Origin: Nematostella vectensis
Lineage: Eukaryota > Cnidaria > Anthozoa > Actiniaria > Edwardsiidae
Assembly: GCF_932526225.1 (NCBI RefSeq)
Contig: NC_064044.1
Span: forward strand, 10,320,906 to 10,384,905
Direction: 5' to 3'
Length of the DNA stretch: 64,000 bases
Part shown: in pieces, positions 1 to 21,220 of the stretch
Layout of the letters: every line of letters begins with the position of its first letter
Numbering within the stretch: position 1 is the stretch's first letter
The notes under the pieces: model-generated
What the model was told of the DNA's origin: nothing
Database searches by the model: none
Seen by the model: the letters and a program-made list of their open reading frames with translations, nothing else
Translations under genes and position numbers: made by a program

Positions 1-1619
1 AATACTTTATGATAAAAAAAACCACATGATGTCAAAATTCTTTTTCCTGCGAACACTGCTATGGAGAGTCGGCCAAAAGCGCGGCAAACAAATTTGCCGA
101 ATTTTCTCAGCTGCACAATGAGTTGGCCCTATTTTCATTTTTTTCCCAAAAGCATCTCATTTATATTTTATTATTATTTTTGTTTTTTGTCTTTCATTCA
201 CATACAAACAACATGATATAACAACTGGACAAACAACATGATATAACAACTAATTTCTAGATTTATATGATGTACATAATTATGCAAATAAATTTATTCT
301 TGATGACTCTATAAGACGCCACTATAAATCCCGAAGATTCCTTTTAAAATAGTCGTAAATAAAATATGTGTTGAATTGTTACTGAAGGTACAGATAATGT
401 TGGCTTTTGCTTTTTCTACGCTTAGTTTGATTCCGGTCCAACATTCGAAACGCTATCAAAAGTTATGTAATGATTTTTGGCATTGAATCATATTTTAACT
501 GCAGGATTAAAGTATTATTAACCGAGTGCGAGGTCTGTACGGAGAAATATCAGATCGAGGGCTTTGGTTTTTATTTATTATTATTTTTATTTATTATTTG
601 CGACGAGAAAAACAAATCAACTACTTCCGTTTTTGCGCGAATTGCACTGCGCACCCCTTCTGCGCATAGTGGCGCGCGCTGTTTGCTCGAATATTCCGGT
701 ATTTAGTGCGCGTGCGCCACAGTTGTATAAGAAAAAAAAGCAAAAGACTCGCGTTTTTTTACTTAAAATCGCTTTTACAGAAAAAGGAAGTCGGTTACCC
801 CCATTATTTATTTGTTCAAATAGTTAAATATATACGAAAAATGATATACTGAAAGAAGAAAAAAGTTGGCTTGTAGAAGTTTGTTTATTTTCTCTTAAAA
901 GCCGTAAAAATACTTCAAAATGGCGCTTTTTTACTGTATAATTAGTAGCGAAAACAGTGTCTTTTAGTTTGATCTCTTAAATGTGATTTGTTTTGAACGC
1001 TAGCTACTACGGGTTATTGTTTGGGAGATTGGATTTTGGCAGCTCGACAAACAGAACTTAATTTTCTAAACACTATAGGCACTATTTTTGAAAACTAAGA
1101 GTGCTTTTCCCTCGCTCGATCAGTAAAAACGCGTCATCTCTACGCCCCTCTGTTGTGAAACGAGGTCGGTTACCCCTATTTTTTTATTAAATATTTTGAA
1201 AGCCCTTAACTTCAATATTGTTTATGCAAAGTTTTATTTCAAGGGAATTACCTTAACTTGTCTACCGATTTCATAAAGGCGGGAAAACAAGAAACCGCGC
1301 GCGGCCAACTGGTAATGTGAGAACTTGCTTACCGAAAAAAAAATATATAATAAGCAAGACCGTGCAAGATTTAAATAGAATTAAATTTAAACCGGCCTAA
1401 AGAAAGACAAATAGAAAACCCAAATTTTTCCTTGGCTTTATTCATCGTTCATCGTCGTTGTTTTGAGAAGCACTATGATGTGATTCAACTTCAACGACTT
1501 TAACTCCAGGCAACCATTTTGCTTGATGAATCATTACTTGATCTGTCTGAAAGCTACAGGTTTTATCCTAAAGGTGCAATGAATACCAACAGAAAGTCTC
1601 TTGATTTAGGTAATACAAT
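1..1619. other. Non-coding leader, unit 1
   Basis: AT-rich with CpG-containing patches. A 25-base direct duplication (CAAACAACATGATATAACAAC) lies at 206-258, and GTCGGTTACCCC occurs at about 791 and 1166. Short frames at 470-827 are conserved in the other units only as far as the DNA is. This may include the 3' part of gypsy element 1, but no LTR was shown. Unit 2 (28322-29897) and unit 3 (54241-55720) are alike. Unit 2 lacks about 40 bases near 29656. Confidence 0.5.
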
Positions 1620-4450
1620 CCTTGAGATAATTAGCCTTGAGGCCAATGAACTGTGACCCTTCGTATTTTCTGTTCTTTCTGTTTGCCTTCATATTCTGCT
1701 TGTATTTTTCGTCTTTGGCGTCTATCGCTTCCTCCTCCGTCGTTCTCCTTGTTGGTGTGTAATCTGGCTTGGTTCAAACACTTAAAACTCGCATGGTTCA
1801 TAAGGTGTACTCCCGTAGCAGGGTGGGGTGTTGTTCTGCATGCTACTAGCATGTTGAGGATGGCCTTGCCTCCCGTACTGTCCTTGCCTTCAAGGCTTGC
1901 TATCCGTTCGTATTTGTTTAGTGTTTGCACGAACTTCTCGCTTTCTCCATTTCTTCTTGGATGCCCTGGTGTTATCTTATGGGGATTGAACCCTTCCTCC
2001 TTTACAAAATCCTCATAGTCCTTTAATTGAAAGTTGGTCAATTATATTTCTACCCTCTTGGGTGTCACGAATGCTGCAAAGATGTTCTTCCCTTTTCTGA
2101 CTCGTCCAGGCTTTCGCTCGGCACTTTCTCCACTACTGGGTATTTGCTCCTTTTGTCTATAACCACAAGGTTGTATTGTCCGTCTGGTTCGAAGAAATCT
2201 GTTGACGGTCTCCAACGTTTAGTATGGATTTGTGTTGGCTTAGTAGGTTCTTTCTTGTAGCTTTTGGTTGCTACTTGGCACTGGTCGGCTGCTGTATCTA
2301 TCATGCTGTTCATGTTTGTGATCCAATACTTCTCTCTCAGCATTTGCATGGTATTCGTCTTGCCATTTTGTGCCCGACTTTGACAATCGTTGCCTGTAGT
2401 ACTTCTGGAAGTACGATTATTTCTTTACGGAATATCAATCCTTCTGCGACTTAGTGTTCATGGCTCACATAGCAGTATGGCTGTATGTCCTTCTGAAGTG
2501 TTCATGGCTCACATAGCAATATGGCTGTATGTCCTTCTGAACTTCTCCCAGTTACCTCTTGCTATTCTCTCTGCCAGTTTCTGTTTTTATCTTCTAGTGT
2601 CTCTAATTCTTGCTAGCACTACAGCGTGCTCTCCATCTACGGTCCATTTAGTGATCTTCTCTGTGCTGGCACCCCCAGTCTCCGGGACTGTCGGAAATGT
2701 AATCTAGTGGGTCTTCATCGTCTTTCCCTGACTCTATAATCAGCTCGGTGTCATCATCTTGCTTTTCCATTACACATTTCTCTATTCGCGGGGGTATCCC
2801 CGCATCCTTGTCCGATGTTGGTAATAAGGTTCTCCAGTTGGAACCGGTTCAAAAATGCCCTGTTGTATTCCCTGGTTGAGGCATTTGTTGAGGAGTTGTT
2901 ACAAATAAAGTAGTAGTCAAAGTTCCTTGGCCGCTGTGCTTCCGGGTTTGCTTTTGAATCCATTTTCAGCTCGAGCTGTCCAGCAATTTCTTCACTCTAT
3001 GTTGCTTGCTTCACCGTATTAATCATTAGATTATTGGTTTCTCTGATGCCCCCATCTGGATCAATCTTCTACATTCCAAGCTCGTTCAGTTTTTTTTCCT
3101 ATGAGTAGTGGCGAATCCATTTTTTTCTCTTATCACCACGGAGCGAGTCTTCACTCCACGGTTCTTGTTCCGAATGGTGACTTGAATTTCCACTCACACT
3201 TGAAAGTTGGTCTGGATGGTCTTCAGGGTCTTTTTGCATTCTCTCAAATCTTAAATCTCTTCAAAGCGGTGGAAAAGCGCCTTGTTTTGTACTCGTCCAT
3301 TTGGTTGACACTCCACTATCGGGTTGAACATGTGCATTCACGTCCCCGGGTCTCACTGATACAGTACCCTTGGGCTCGCCTGATATTACTTTCTTTACAT
3401 GGAACAGGTGGAAAGATGCTTGGAAGATAACACCAGATTCACTATCCGATCCACTGCTAGAATCACCATGCTTTGGTTCAAGGCTGACTTGATGGATAGG
3501 CTTAAATGTTCTTGTACGTTTGTCTTCTGTCCCGCTTTCTGACTTGCAGTTAAGGCTGCAAAATGGTTGTTTTAGCCACAATTTGGGCATCGTTTGCCAT
3601 AGGCTATAGTACTTTCCAAGCTTGTGCGCAACAGTCTTCCAAAAGTAGTCACACTTGTTTCTCTAGTTTTTCCTCACCTCTGCACCTTTCTATTATGGTA
3701 AGGGTTTCTTTTGTAGCCTGCTTGCAGGCGGGTGTTATTATCGCGGAAAACCCTCTCCGTTCGGTGATCTGGCGCCATCGTGTATTATAAGCCGCGTTAA
3801 TACAAGATGGCGCCCGATCACCGAACGGAGAGGGTTTTCCGCGATAATAACACCGAGTACCGCCTGCAACGAGGCTATTTCTTTTGTGGTTGAATATTGT
3901 TCACTTTGAGCTCCACTTTCATATCTCTCACCTGATTATTCATTTCCTCCTTTTGCCCAGCGTTCCCCACGAATTCCGTTATGCTCCATCTATTCTCTAT
4001 GGCTCTTTTTATCAGCTCTTTTTATCTCCATCTGTAATAATCGTCTGAATTAGCTGCTTGGTATCGCATTCTGGCTGTATATGCGACAATACTATCATTC
4101 TTCTCTATCTTCTGTTTGTTAAAAGCATATGTTTATTTTTCTTCGGTAGGAAATGATTGTTCAGTTTTTTTTTCTTCAATCATCCTTGAATGGTGTCGAT
4201 TCTGTTAGGTTTCTCGTTATAGTCTCTCTATTTCTGTTTCTTTCTTATCTTACAAATATCTTCATTGCTCTCACTTTTCTTTGATCTTTCTTATCTCAAA
4301 GTACTCAACTTCTTTAAAACCTTCTAACCATTTCTTCCTGGCTCTTCAGATACCCAGCTAATTCGTCGTGATGCTGAATGGCTCGGCTCGCACACTACTT
4401 TCATTTCATCCGCTCCCAGTAGTGATTCCTCTTTTTCTTAATATTTAGAT
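1620..4450 (-). pseudogene. Decayed Ty3/gypsy retrotransposon 1, unit 1
   Basis: Read on the minus strand. A gag-like segment (FNKQKIEKNDS...AYTARMRYQAA) lies near 4060-4170 and a zinc-knuckle remnant (YGKRCPNCG) near 3570-3610. A protease-like DSG is near 3310 and an RT-start remnant (NPEAQRPR, then GIQQGIFEPVP in another frame) is near 2850-2950. The integrase zinc-binding and core start is at 2065-2349 (LREKYW, DQCQ, then VVIDKRSKYPVVEKV), and the integrase C-terminal part is at 1631-2041 (GHPRRNGESEKFVQTL). Most of RT and RNase H is missing and the frame is broken repeatedly. No LTR pair was identified. A MITE is nested in gag. Confidence 0.8.
3724..3867. mobile_element. Palindromic MITE nested in gypsy gag, unit 1
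   Basis: Two 49-base arms (3731-3779 and 3806-3854) are inverted copies with one mismatch (T at 3770) around a 26-base loop, and the match extends outward through GCAGGCG and CGCCTGC. It splits the minus-strand gag between its capsid-like and zinc-knuckle parts. All three units carry it, so it inserted before the duplications. Confidence 0.8.
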
Positions 4451-6821
4451 TTAGGCACTGCCTAAAAGCGGAGCCAGTATGATTTTTTAGCATACACTTA
4501 AAGTAGAACCCCCTCCCCTTCACTTTTATTATGCATCATGTTCCATCACCCACAAAAAAAGCAACCTATGTGAAACATATAAAGATTGCATGTTTTCCAA
4601 AACTGCAATTATTATTTAAAGTGGTGTCCTCCCAATCCTCCTAGGGAATACCTAGAACAAAAATGTTATTTAAGATTTTATTGAAATTACAAAGAACTAT
4701 AAAGGAAAACCGAAGGGGTTGAGCTCTTAGTATAATAATAATACTTGATAGACAACTGATACAGCAAAATTATTAAAATTAATTGATACTTTGATTATCA
4801 GGTAAGTAGGTAATATTTATTATAAAAATGAGGATCAATTAAAATTCCTCCTAGAAGAATGGGTGCTATTTTGTTATCTTCAATATTAAAAACAATAAAC
4901 AAATACATATCACATTCCTATACATTAATAAGTATATCAGCAAATCACACTATCGTAGTGGATTTGACGTAAAAGTCCCTGCCTGTACTGTCCCAATTCC
5001 TTTTATTTTTTTAAATTACCTTAATTAATTTTCCAGAATAGGGATTTATAATTTTCTTTTTCTTGTGTAAGGTTTAAAAAATGCAAATATTGGAAAAATA
5101 TCTTTATTAACCTTCTCTTTCTTGCTTTAGAATGTAACTTTGCTAAGTGTGGATCAAAACCACTCTAATTTATCAAAACAATTCTGACAACCGGTACCTT
5201 ATTTTATTATAAAGTTAAGAACCACATATAAGAACCTAGAATGATCCTGTTAGCCTAAAATTGTCAAATTAGAGCATCTATTAAGCCTACAATTGTTAAT
5301 TGTATTAATTTGCTTTATAAAATATGAATTTACTGGCTTAACATATGAAAATTGATTTCTAAATAGTTTTAAACATGATCTTAAGGGATCATATAGAAGA
5401 CCTGTTTTTTATTATTAACTTATCTACATCAATTGCTTGACCATAACTCATTGTAATCATATATTTATAAAAAAGGCGAGAGACTATTTATGAACCTAAA
5501 TAGCCTAAATTTCATTAAACGCACATTATACAAGAACCTGTCAGACTAACTTGCGAAAAAAAACTAGGTTTTAATTTTTAACGTTGATTCATTATTTAGT
5601 ACAATTTTTCTATTTGTAAAAAGTTATCTTACTTTTTAGTACTTTAAATATGCTTATTTTTGGTGACCTACATTAAATACAAATGCCTAATATGTACATC
5701 CTGCTCTGAGTCATGCCTCTGAGCCAGCAGCATGTTTTCAGTGTCTCAGCTTGTTTTAAGAATCTCTGGCTTAAATTCAACTTAAAAAATTTGGAGAAAA
5801 GCATTTAAGAGAAAACTTAAAATTTCCTTACAAACAATACAAATATTATATAACAAAAACCTAATTCATAATACCTAAAACTGTCTCAATAGTCTCAACT
5901 AAAATTTTCTAAAATAATACCCATAGCAGAAATGATTTTATGAGGCTGAAAGAGCATTAATAGGAGAACTGTAGAGGGAAAAAACTATAGCTTTCAAGCA
6001 AATTGCTCCTCTACAGAAAAGCTGTCTTGGCTTCCTTTGAAACCTAAATTTTACTTTGGGACCACTTTGGGGTACAATTATATAGATATGTGAGAAATGA
6101 GAAAACAAAAAGTTTTTAGGTTTTGTAAGAAACATTGAGGTACCCAGGGCTATTCAAAATATTGTCAGGTGGTATAAAAACAAGGCATATTTTTAGGTAA
6201 TAACGGATCCACAAGGTCCTAGTAACTGCATGTTTAGCTTTTTTAGAATCAAACCAGAATTCCAGAATAGTCGATTTAAATTTCAAGTGTTTTTCAAATA
6301 TATGTTGTTTTTCACAAATTATTAATAAATAGGGTTTTAGGAAAAAAGCTCTCAATTTATTTTAGCATTGTTCATCTTTGTGAGAATTTGACCAATCATT
6401 CATGGAAATGAATTAAAAATCACTTTTGGTTTTTTTTCTAGTATTTCATAGCTGTCAACCCAACTTGGACAGACGTCTTGTAAAAACGGGTGAAATTGAG
6501 TAAATATGTGAAGAAAAAACAAACAAAACAAGAGAGCCAATGCGGGTGAATACAGAGAATGTATGAATATTAAAAACAATTAGGCTTGTGATGAGGTCCA
6601 CAATCTCGTGAATAGTTATTATTTTCCTATGATAGATGGTGAATGGCAGATTTTAGAGATCGAATTTGATTAATCCAGCCTAGAATTTAAGTTTTAGTCC
6701 CTGAGGTAAGTACTTAATATATAAATTTGAAACAATAAAAAAGGTGTGAAAAGTTTGAAAACAAAACAACTCTTGGCTTATTTGCAGTCAGTTTTTGTGT
6801 TTTTTAGGTTAGAAATACTCT
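4451..6821. other. AT-rich non-coding stretch upstream of the gene, unit 1
   Basis: About 2.4 kb with no gene recognised and no element with clear ends. Small minus-strand frames near 5938-6355 have no protein-like pattern. Unit 2 (32729-35099) is nearly identical. Unit 3 (58581-60871) has more substitutions and indels, including a lost stretch near 59118. Confidence 0.6.
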
Positions 6822-6992
6822 AGCGGCCGCCATATTGTTTTGCGCGCCCTAGAGACCTGGGCCGGGGCAGATCGCGGCTGGCTGGCTGGCAGCTTGCGAC
6901 AATGACGTCATTGACCACAAAAACTCAGTCGCCTAGTTATAGACCATTTTTCTATGCCTATGGGGCTCCGCGCGCGGCCGCTGGCTCCGCTA
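6822..6992. repeat. GC-rich repeat with CRE-like palindrome, unit 1
   Basis: A GC-rich island in AT-rich DNA about 0.8 kb upstream of gene copy 1. It contains GCGGCCGC at both ends, a GGCTGGCTGGC run and the palindrome CAATGACGTCATTG at 6900-6913, which includes a perfect CRE core. Its right end (CTATGCCTATGGGGCTCCG) recurs inverted at 17808 and 46886, so part of it belongs to a dispersed repeat. Promoter function is possible but unproven. Confidence 0.5.
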
Positions 6993-7464
6993 TAAACCTT
7001 CTCAACCCTTCTATAAACGCATCTGTTTCTGGTGATTACGTCGATTCTATTGCATGGCTCTCTAAGTAATTGCGCGAATACGAACCCCTCATCCGTCACA
7101 CAGCTCCCCCACTACGCTTCTAAATTGAGAATCATCAGGCGTTAACCGGTATCCAGGCAAGTCTCCCTTGTACTGTCTTCATGATAGAGAGTTGGGTTAA
7201 CGACACTCGCAGAATATCTCTCATAGACAGACCTACGTCTTTGTCTCCAATGTTAGATTAGGGTTATTCCATCCATTTAGTTTCAGCTTGGTCATTGTTG
7301 CTAGCTGTTGGTTATCGTACTCATACAGCATTGACCGGGTTGCCATGGATTAATGTATTTAGGTTGAACAATTTCTAGCATTTTAGATGTTTGAAATTGG
7401 TTTTACAGAAGAGCATGTCCTCGGACCACCTATATACAATGCTCTTTAAATAGCTGGATGTTCT

Positions 7465-7471
7465 TATAAAA
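7465..7471 (+). promoter_or_regulatory. Candidate TATA box, gene copy 1
   Basis: TATAAAA lies 250 bases before the ATG and 240 bases before the putative 5'UTR acceptor. A start near 7495-7500 would leave a short noncoding first exon, but its donor could not be chosen with confidence. Confidence 0.4.
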
Positions 7472-7714
7472 AGGTTCTCATTAAATAAAAGCGTGTACTG
7501 GATTTATTCTTCCGAGCAAAATGTTTGTGCCTTCGCGACTGCGTGACTGCGTTCTGCACACAATTCTTATCAACAAGAGCAGTTTATTGTAGGATTATCC
7601 GTCTTGACCACAAAAATAGTCAGTTAAAATCTATGCTATGTCTGGTGGTTAATATCATCAAATCATTGTCTTATGCCATTCTTTTAAAAGACTATACGAT
7701 TCTTTTACAGCAAA

Positions 7715-16809
<9,095 letters not shown>

Positions 16810-16974
16810 ACGTCAAAACGGTTTGATTGACAATGCACTGTTCTCAATACGAAAAATGGGCGTTCACGGTTTCCTCCTCTAGGAACCAAACATTTGATTA
16901 TCTGACGTCAAATGACGAAAGACAGCTTGCCTAAGGCAAGTCCCTTTTATAGTGCGAGTTCGTGTTTAAAGTTA

Positions 16975-17212
16975 TGCCTAGTGCACACCAGTGACATAAC
17001 AGCATAGGCGCGCGCACTCTTTTAAGCCCGAAATAACGACATGGACATTATGACATAAAAGAAAAAAACAAGTTTTTTTTTCTTATGTCGTTAGTTTCAT
17101 GTCGTTATGTTGGGCTTTTGGCAAAATGTCGAACCATTCACACTAGAACATATGAACATAAGGGTGCACTATGTGGTCATTATGTCATTATGTCACTAGT
17201 GTGCACCAGGCA
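16975..17212. mobile_element. Palindromic MITE with TTA target duplication (b), 3' of gene copy 1
   Basis: Same family as the element at 11908, about 238 bp, with TTA on both sides (16972-16974 and 17213-17215). It sits 165 bases after the stop codon, so it may be in the 3'UTR or just beyond. Its long palindrome could fold in RNA. Confidence 0.75.
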
Positions 17213-17417
17213 TTAGTTGATCCGACTTGCGTGACAATGTTGTTTAAATTTTGCTTTGAATACTTTTATGACTTTAAGATTGCATTGTTTTATTTATTAA
17301 CTAGAATCCAGGCATTTTATCGTAACATGTTTTGATTTTCACCATAATTCAAGCCGATTTATTTCATAACAGAAAGGAACATCTCATTTGCATGGGATTC
17401 ATAGCCTACGTAACCAA

Positions 17418-17497
17418 GTGTCACGCAAGTCACGTGTAACGCAAGCCACGTGTCATGGAAGTCATGTGCCACGCAAATCATTTGTCACGCAAGTCAG
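17418..17497. repeat. 16-bp tandem repeat, five units, unit 1
   Basis: Unit GTGTCACGCAAGTCAC, five diverged copies, creating CACGTG at unit joints. It lies about 600 bases after the gene's stop. Confidence 0.85.
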
Positions 17498-19246
17498 GTC
17501 GACGGGCTTAAAGGAGAGGGGGAGGCTTTAAGGACAAACAACCTAGAATGCCGAATACATGTAAATTATGTGCATGCTTCGAATTATGTCTTATTTCGTG
17601 CTGTAGAAAGGGAATCAACTCATCATCGAATGACATGGATGCATGCGATAAATGAAGGATTTGTAAAAAAAGGTGTTGGAATGACGACACGTGGGTTGTA
17701 TTTGACGCCTTATGTTGTATTTTTTATTATAATTGCCAATACTAGCACAGAAACGCATGAAGATATTAAAACTCACCAAACTCAACACGATGTGCTCGTT
17801 TTCTTTGTAGCGGAGCCCCATAGGTATAGAAATATGGTAAAGCTATGTGACTTGGTTTTGTGGTCATCGCGCGGTTATCCTGTGGTGTCACAATCCATCC
17901 AGTCAAATCATGCAACTCTCAGGCCCCACCCGGTCTCACGGCTTTTATGTGTTTTTTTACCGTCTCACTTTAGTGCTTCAAAGTTCGTATGTTCACACAG
18001 AAAAAAAAGGCAGCTAGAAAATAATATTGAATGAGAGAATATACGGATTTAAATGGGCTGATTGTTGTCGAGGGAACCGTTTTGTCTGAAGAAACTGAGA
18101 AGCCTGCGTACGAATCGAAAGTAAAATAATTATAACCGCAAGTGTTCCGAGAGTGAATGCCTCCCGTCGAGTTCTTCTTCAATTGTAGCAGCAAGGACTA
18201 TAAAGATGCTGTACATTACTATTCTCATCAAGATGTCACGAAGCAAATTCAAAACAGGTAATGTTATTACATTATTATTTCACAAGAGAATACCTCATCA
18301 GCAAGAAGAAAACACAAGTTTGTTCCGCACGATAATTTGAATTCAATGTAAGAGACCGTATAAATTAATTAATCAGCAGTTTCCGTTATATTTTCTTATA
18401 TTTGTCAAGTTTTTCGCTTTAATATTTATGTGAAAGCTGTCACCAAACCAAAACGTTTTATGACCGTAGCTTCACATTGTGAACACAACTTTTGATTTTG
18501 CCGCTTGTCATTGATTTATCACCCACTTCCACCGTGATTTTGATTAGCTAAAAAATAGAATCTTCGAACGCTGATTGGTTGCAAGCAGTTTATTGGCTTT
18601 CTATGTGTGTGAATGTCTGTGTGAATCGTGAAACACTTCTCAAAAGTCTTCCTTTTTCATATAAAGCCTTATATTGCTAAGGTAAGGAGGAGTTTAGCGG
18701 CTAAAAATGCCCAGTTGCATTGGAGAAATGATGTACTGTTTGGCATAATCCATTGATAAATCTATGCGGCTATTTACTATCTACTTTGGTACCTATTAAT
18801 TAAGTTAATTCGTTTTTGTTTTCTTGTCTCTTTAATACCAAGCTGTTATTAGATAAAATTATTTCAGGATCCATGATTCTAGATTCTGATTCTAATTGAT
18901 TATAGATTTGGGCCCTTTAGTTTGATTATAGATTTGTAACGAGTGCAAAAAGGAATATAAAGTTGTCTATAATATCCCACTCTTTGTAAATCTATAGTCA
19001 TACTACTTTATCTATTACCTGCTTGCAACCAGCCAACCAGCTATACTACTTCGTCTATTACCAGCCAGCAACCAGACAACCAACCATACTTCTTCGTCTA
19101 TTACAAAGTACAACCAGCCACCCATAGCACACCTCGGCCCATACCACTATAGCCTAACATTCCCCCTTGCTTAAATACCTTAAATTATCCACTATCTGCT
19201 ATAGTATTGACTGTGTAAACTCAGTCATGATTTTTTTATTTCAGGA
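17498..19246. other. Non-coding 3' flank, unit 1
   Basis: AT-rich with no recognisable gene. A 194-codon frame at 17450-18034 has no domain-like pattern and is destroyed in unit 2. About 17835-18782 is absent from unit 2. At 18900-19130 there are short CCAGC/CAACCAGC-type tandem elements and an imperfect stem formed by GATTTGTAACGAGTG and CACTCTTTGTAAATC. Confidence 0.6.
17808..17834. repeat. Fragment of the GC-rich repeat, inverted, unit 1
   Basis: AGCGGAGCCCCATAGG followed by TATAGAAATAT, the inverse of the right end of the 6822 element. About 20 bases of GC-rich sequence present in unit 2 are missing between GCG direct repeats. Confidence 0.45.
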
Positions 19247-19389
19247 TCCATGATCCCCTCCATCCAAGGTCTTCTTAATCCATTATCCCTCCATCCATTA
19301 TGCCCTCCATCCAAGGTCTTTTTTTTTGCAATGATTCCCTCCATCCAAGGTCTTCTTTATCCATGATCCCTTCCATCCATGATTCTGTG
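19247..19389. repeat. About 32-bp minisatellite (CCCTCCATCCAAGGTCTTC), unit 1
   Basis: Four to five units of a sequence such as TCCATGATCCCCTCCATCCA followed by AGGTCTTCTTTA, with irregular variants. The array is expanded in unit 2. Confidence 0.85.
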
Positions 19390-19819
19390 CTGGTAATGAT
19401 TTTGATTATTCAAGCCAACCTCTTGGGACCATACCAAAAGTTCCTGAAATTATCAGGATCATCACCTTAAAAAGTCCAACATTGGAAAGAGCATTGTGTT
19501 GCTTTTTTATTCACCTTTGTAATTTGGGGTGTAGCAAATCAAAATGAGGACTCGATTTGCGCCGCTTGAACATTCCCTCTTTTGACTTCCCTGTGGTTGT
19601 GTGGGGTGTCACTCGATAACGGAAGCAAAAAGTTTCCATTGTATGTTAAACCACCTTCAATTAACAACTTCCGATCAACTGCTTGCCTTAGTTAGACCAT
19701 CGGAAGCAGGATGATAAGAAGCAGTGATTTTGTGTATATCATTTTGTCTCATAAAGATAAAAAAACTCGATAGTACTGCCCGTGGTGATACTTGCCATTA
19801 TGTGAGATTCAATCCCTTT

Positions 19820-21220
19820 GGTAGCAACTTTTACATGAAAGGCCTACAGTAATCTATGTGGACTCTCACCCAGGGCTTGTGCGGCCACTCCCAGGGGTGG
19901 TAGGGGGCTGATGCAGGAGCTTTCTGCTTGATCTGGCTTTTCACCATGGACTCTCTTTGTCGATGGAGGGTAACCAGGCATCGCTGGCGCCTTCATGCGA
20001 CGTTTTACAGGATGCGTGTTTCATGAAACTCTTCCAGTACGCGCTGTCGAACCTGGTAGGGGCGGGGGGAGATAGGGGTAACACTTTTAGCTCCTTGTAG
20101 TATGCAGCCATCTTGAACACTTAGCTGTTCTTATCTTGATTTGTACAATGCAGAACTTCAGTGTCTTTAAACTTATTGACCACCCGCGCACGTAAGTATG
20201 CAGCCATCTTGAACACTTAGCTCTTCTTATCTTGATTTGTACACTGCAGGACTTCAGTGTCTTTCAGCTTATTGAATACCCGCGCAAGTAAGTATGCAGC
20301 CATCTTGAACACTTAGCTCTTCTTACCTTGATTTGTACACTGCAGGACTTCCTTGTCTTTAAGCTTATTGACCACCCGCGCACTTAAGTATGCAGTTATC
20401 TTGAGTACTTAGCTCTTCTTACCTTGGGATTTGTACAATGCAAGACTTTAGTGTCTTTTAGCTTTGTTGACCACCCGCGCACGTAAGTATGCAGCCATCT
20501 TGAACACTTCGCTCTTCTTACCTTGATTTGTACACTGCAGGACTTCAGTTTATTTAAGCTTATTGACCACCCGCGCTCGCAGCAAATACTCCTTACCATT
20601 TGTCCTGGGTCTTCATGAGTCCAGTTATGAACCTCAGCTGTGGTAACAGGCAAAGCATCAACTTCGTCCAGCAGAAACACGATTTCTTCTGCAGACACTT
20701 TGGTTAGCACGGGTAGAAGAGCCGGCTTAATGTGCCAGAATTACCATGACATTACCTGACTTGTATACGATGTCATATCCATAACCGCGTAAGGTCATTG
20801 GCCAACTAAGTACACGTGGTAATGCAGTGTTCGACACTTGATTTTTGTTTTCGCTAAAAAAAGTCAGTATTGTGAGTGAGTTAACGTCTATTCAGGTACT
20901 TATGGACCTTCTTTAATCCAAACATCACACTTGAGTCGGGTCAGTACGCAGCTCTTACAAGGCAAATGAAAAATATCCGCACCTCGACACAAAGAACGAG
21001 AATAATAGAGACAAAAGAACTCCTTTGTAGAGCAAAGATAATAGGAGACAAAACAGCTGCGTAGTTACTCCTTGAGTCTTCTTTATCTAGCTGTAAATAC
21101 TTCATTACAGCTGTGTTTAGGGTCCTGGAAACAAAAGCAATGACCCGGTCACTCCCATCATCCATGCGATATGATAGCCTCAACTTCTTAGTTGTCAAAA
21201 CAGCACGGGACACGCGCGTC
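19820..21220 (-). pseudogene. Decayed Ty3/gypsy retrotransposon 2, unit 1
   Basis: Minus strand. An RNase H part at 20941-21213 (DDGSDRVIAFVSRTLNTA) is broken after LDKEDSR. A linker follows near 20600-20710 (LPVTTAEVHNWTHEDP), then a 96-bp tandem array. The integrase start is near 20000-20050 (VRQRVLEEFHET) and the integrase core is near 19840-19910 (HPWEWPHKPWVRVHIDYC). The core sequence differs from gypsy element 1, so it is a separate family member. No LTRs were found. Confidence 0.75.
20098..20580. repeat. 96-bp tandem array inside gypsy 2, five units
   Basis: AGTATGCAG starts recur at 20099, 20195, 20291, 20387 and about 20484. The unit derives from the RNase H-integrase linker: on the minus strand one frame reads ELSVQDGCIL. 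The period is 32 codons. On the + strand most units contain GTAAGTAT, a perfect 5' splice-site consensus. Confidence 0.85.

Noticed and set aside
470-827. Two overlapping short frames, conserved in units 2 and 3
   Set aside because: Conservation matches the surrounding non-coding DNA. The sequences are low-complexity (runs of TTATT) and no start context or domain was seen.
1653-2018. 121-codon + strand frame
   Set aside because: Shadow of the integrase C-terminal fragment on the minus strand.
3101-3430. 109-codon + strand frame repeated in all units
   Set aside because: It is the complement of the gypsy gag-protease remnant, which is the recognisable strand.
5938-6355. Minus-strand frames in the AT-rich stretch
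   Set aside because: Short, rich in K, F, I and L as expected from AT-rich DNA, with no motif. Unit 3 changes them without constraint.
17450-18034. 194-codon frame on the + strand
   Set aside because: No domain pattern. It runs through the 16-bp repeat and the GC-rich repeat fragment, and unit 2 lacks its second half.
18195-18260. ATG followed by a GTAATG donor-like site, as a possible first exon of another gene
   Set aside because: No downstream exon or promoter could be linked, and the segment is absent from unit 2.
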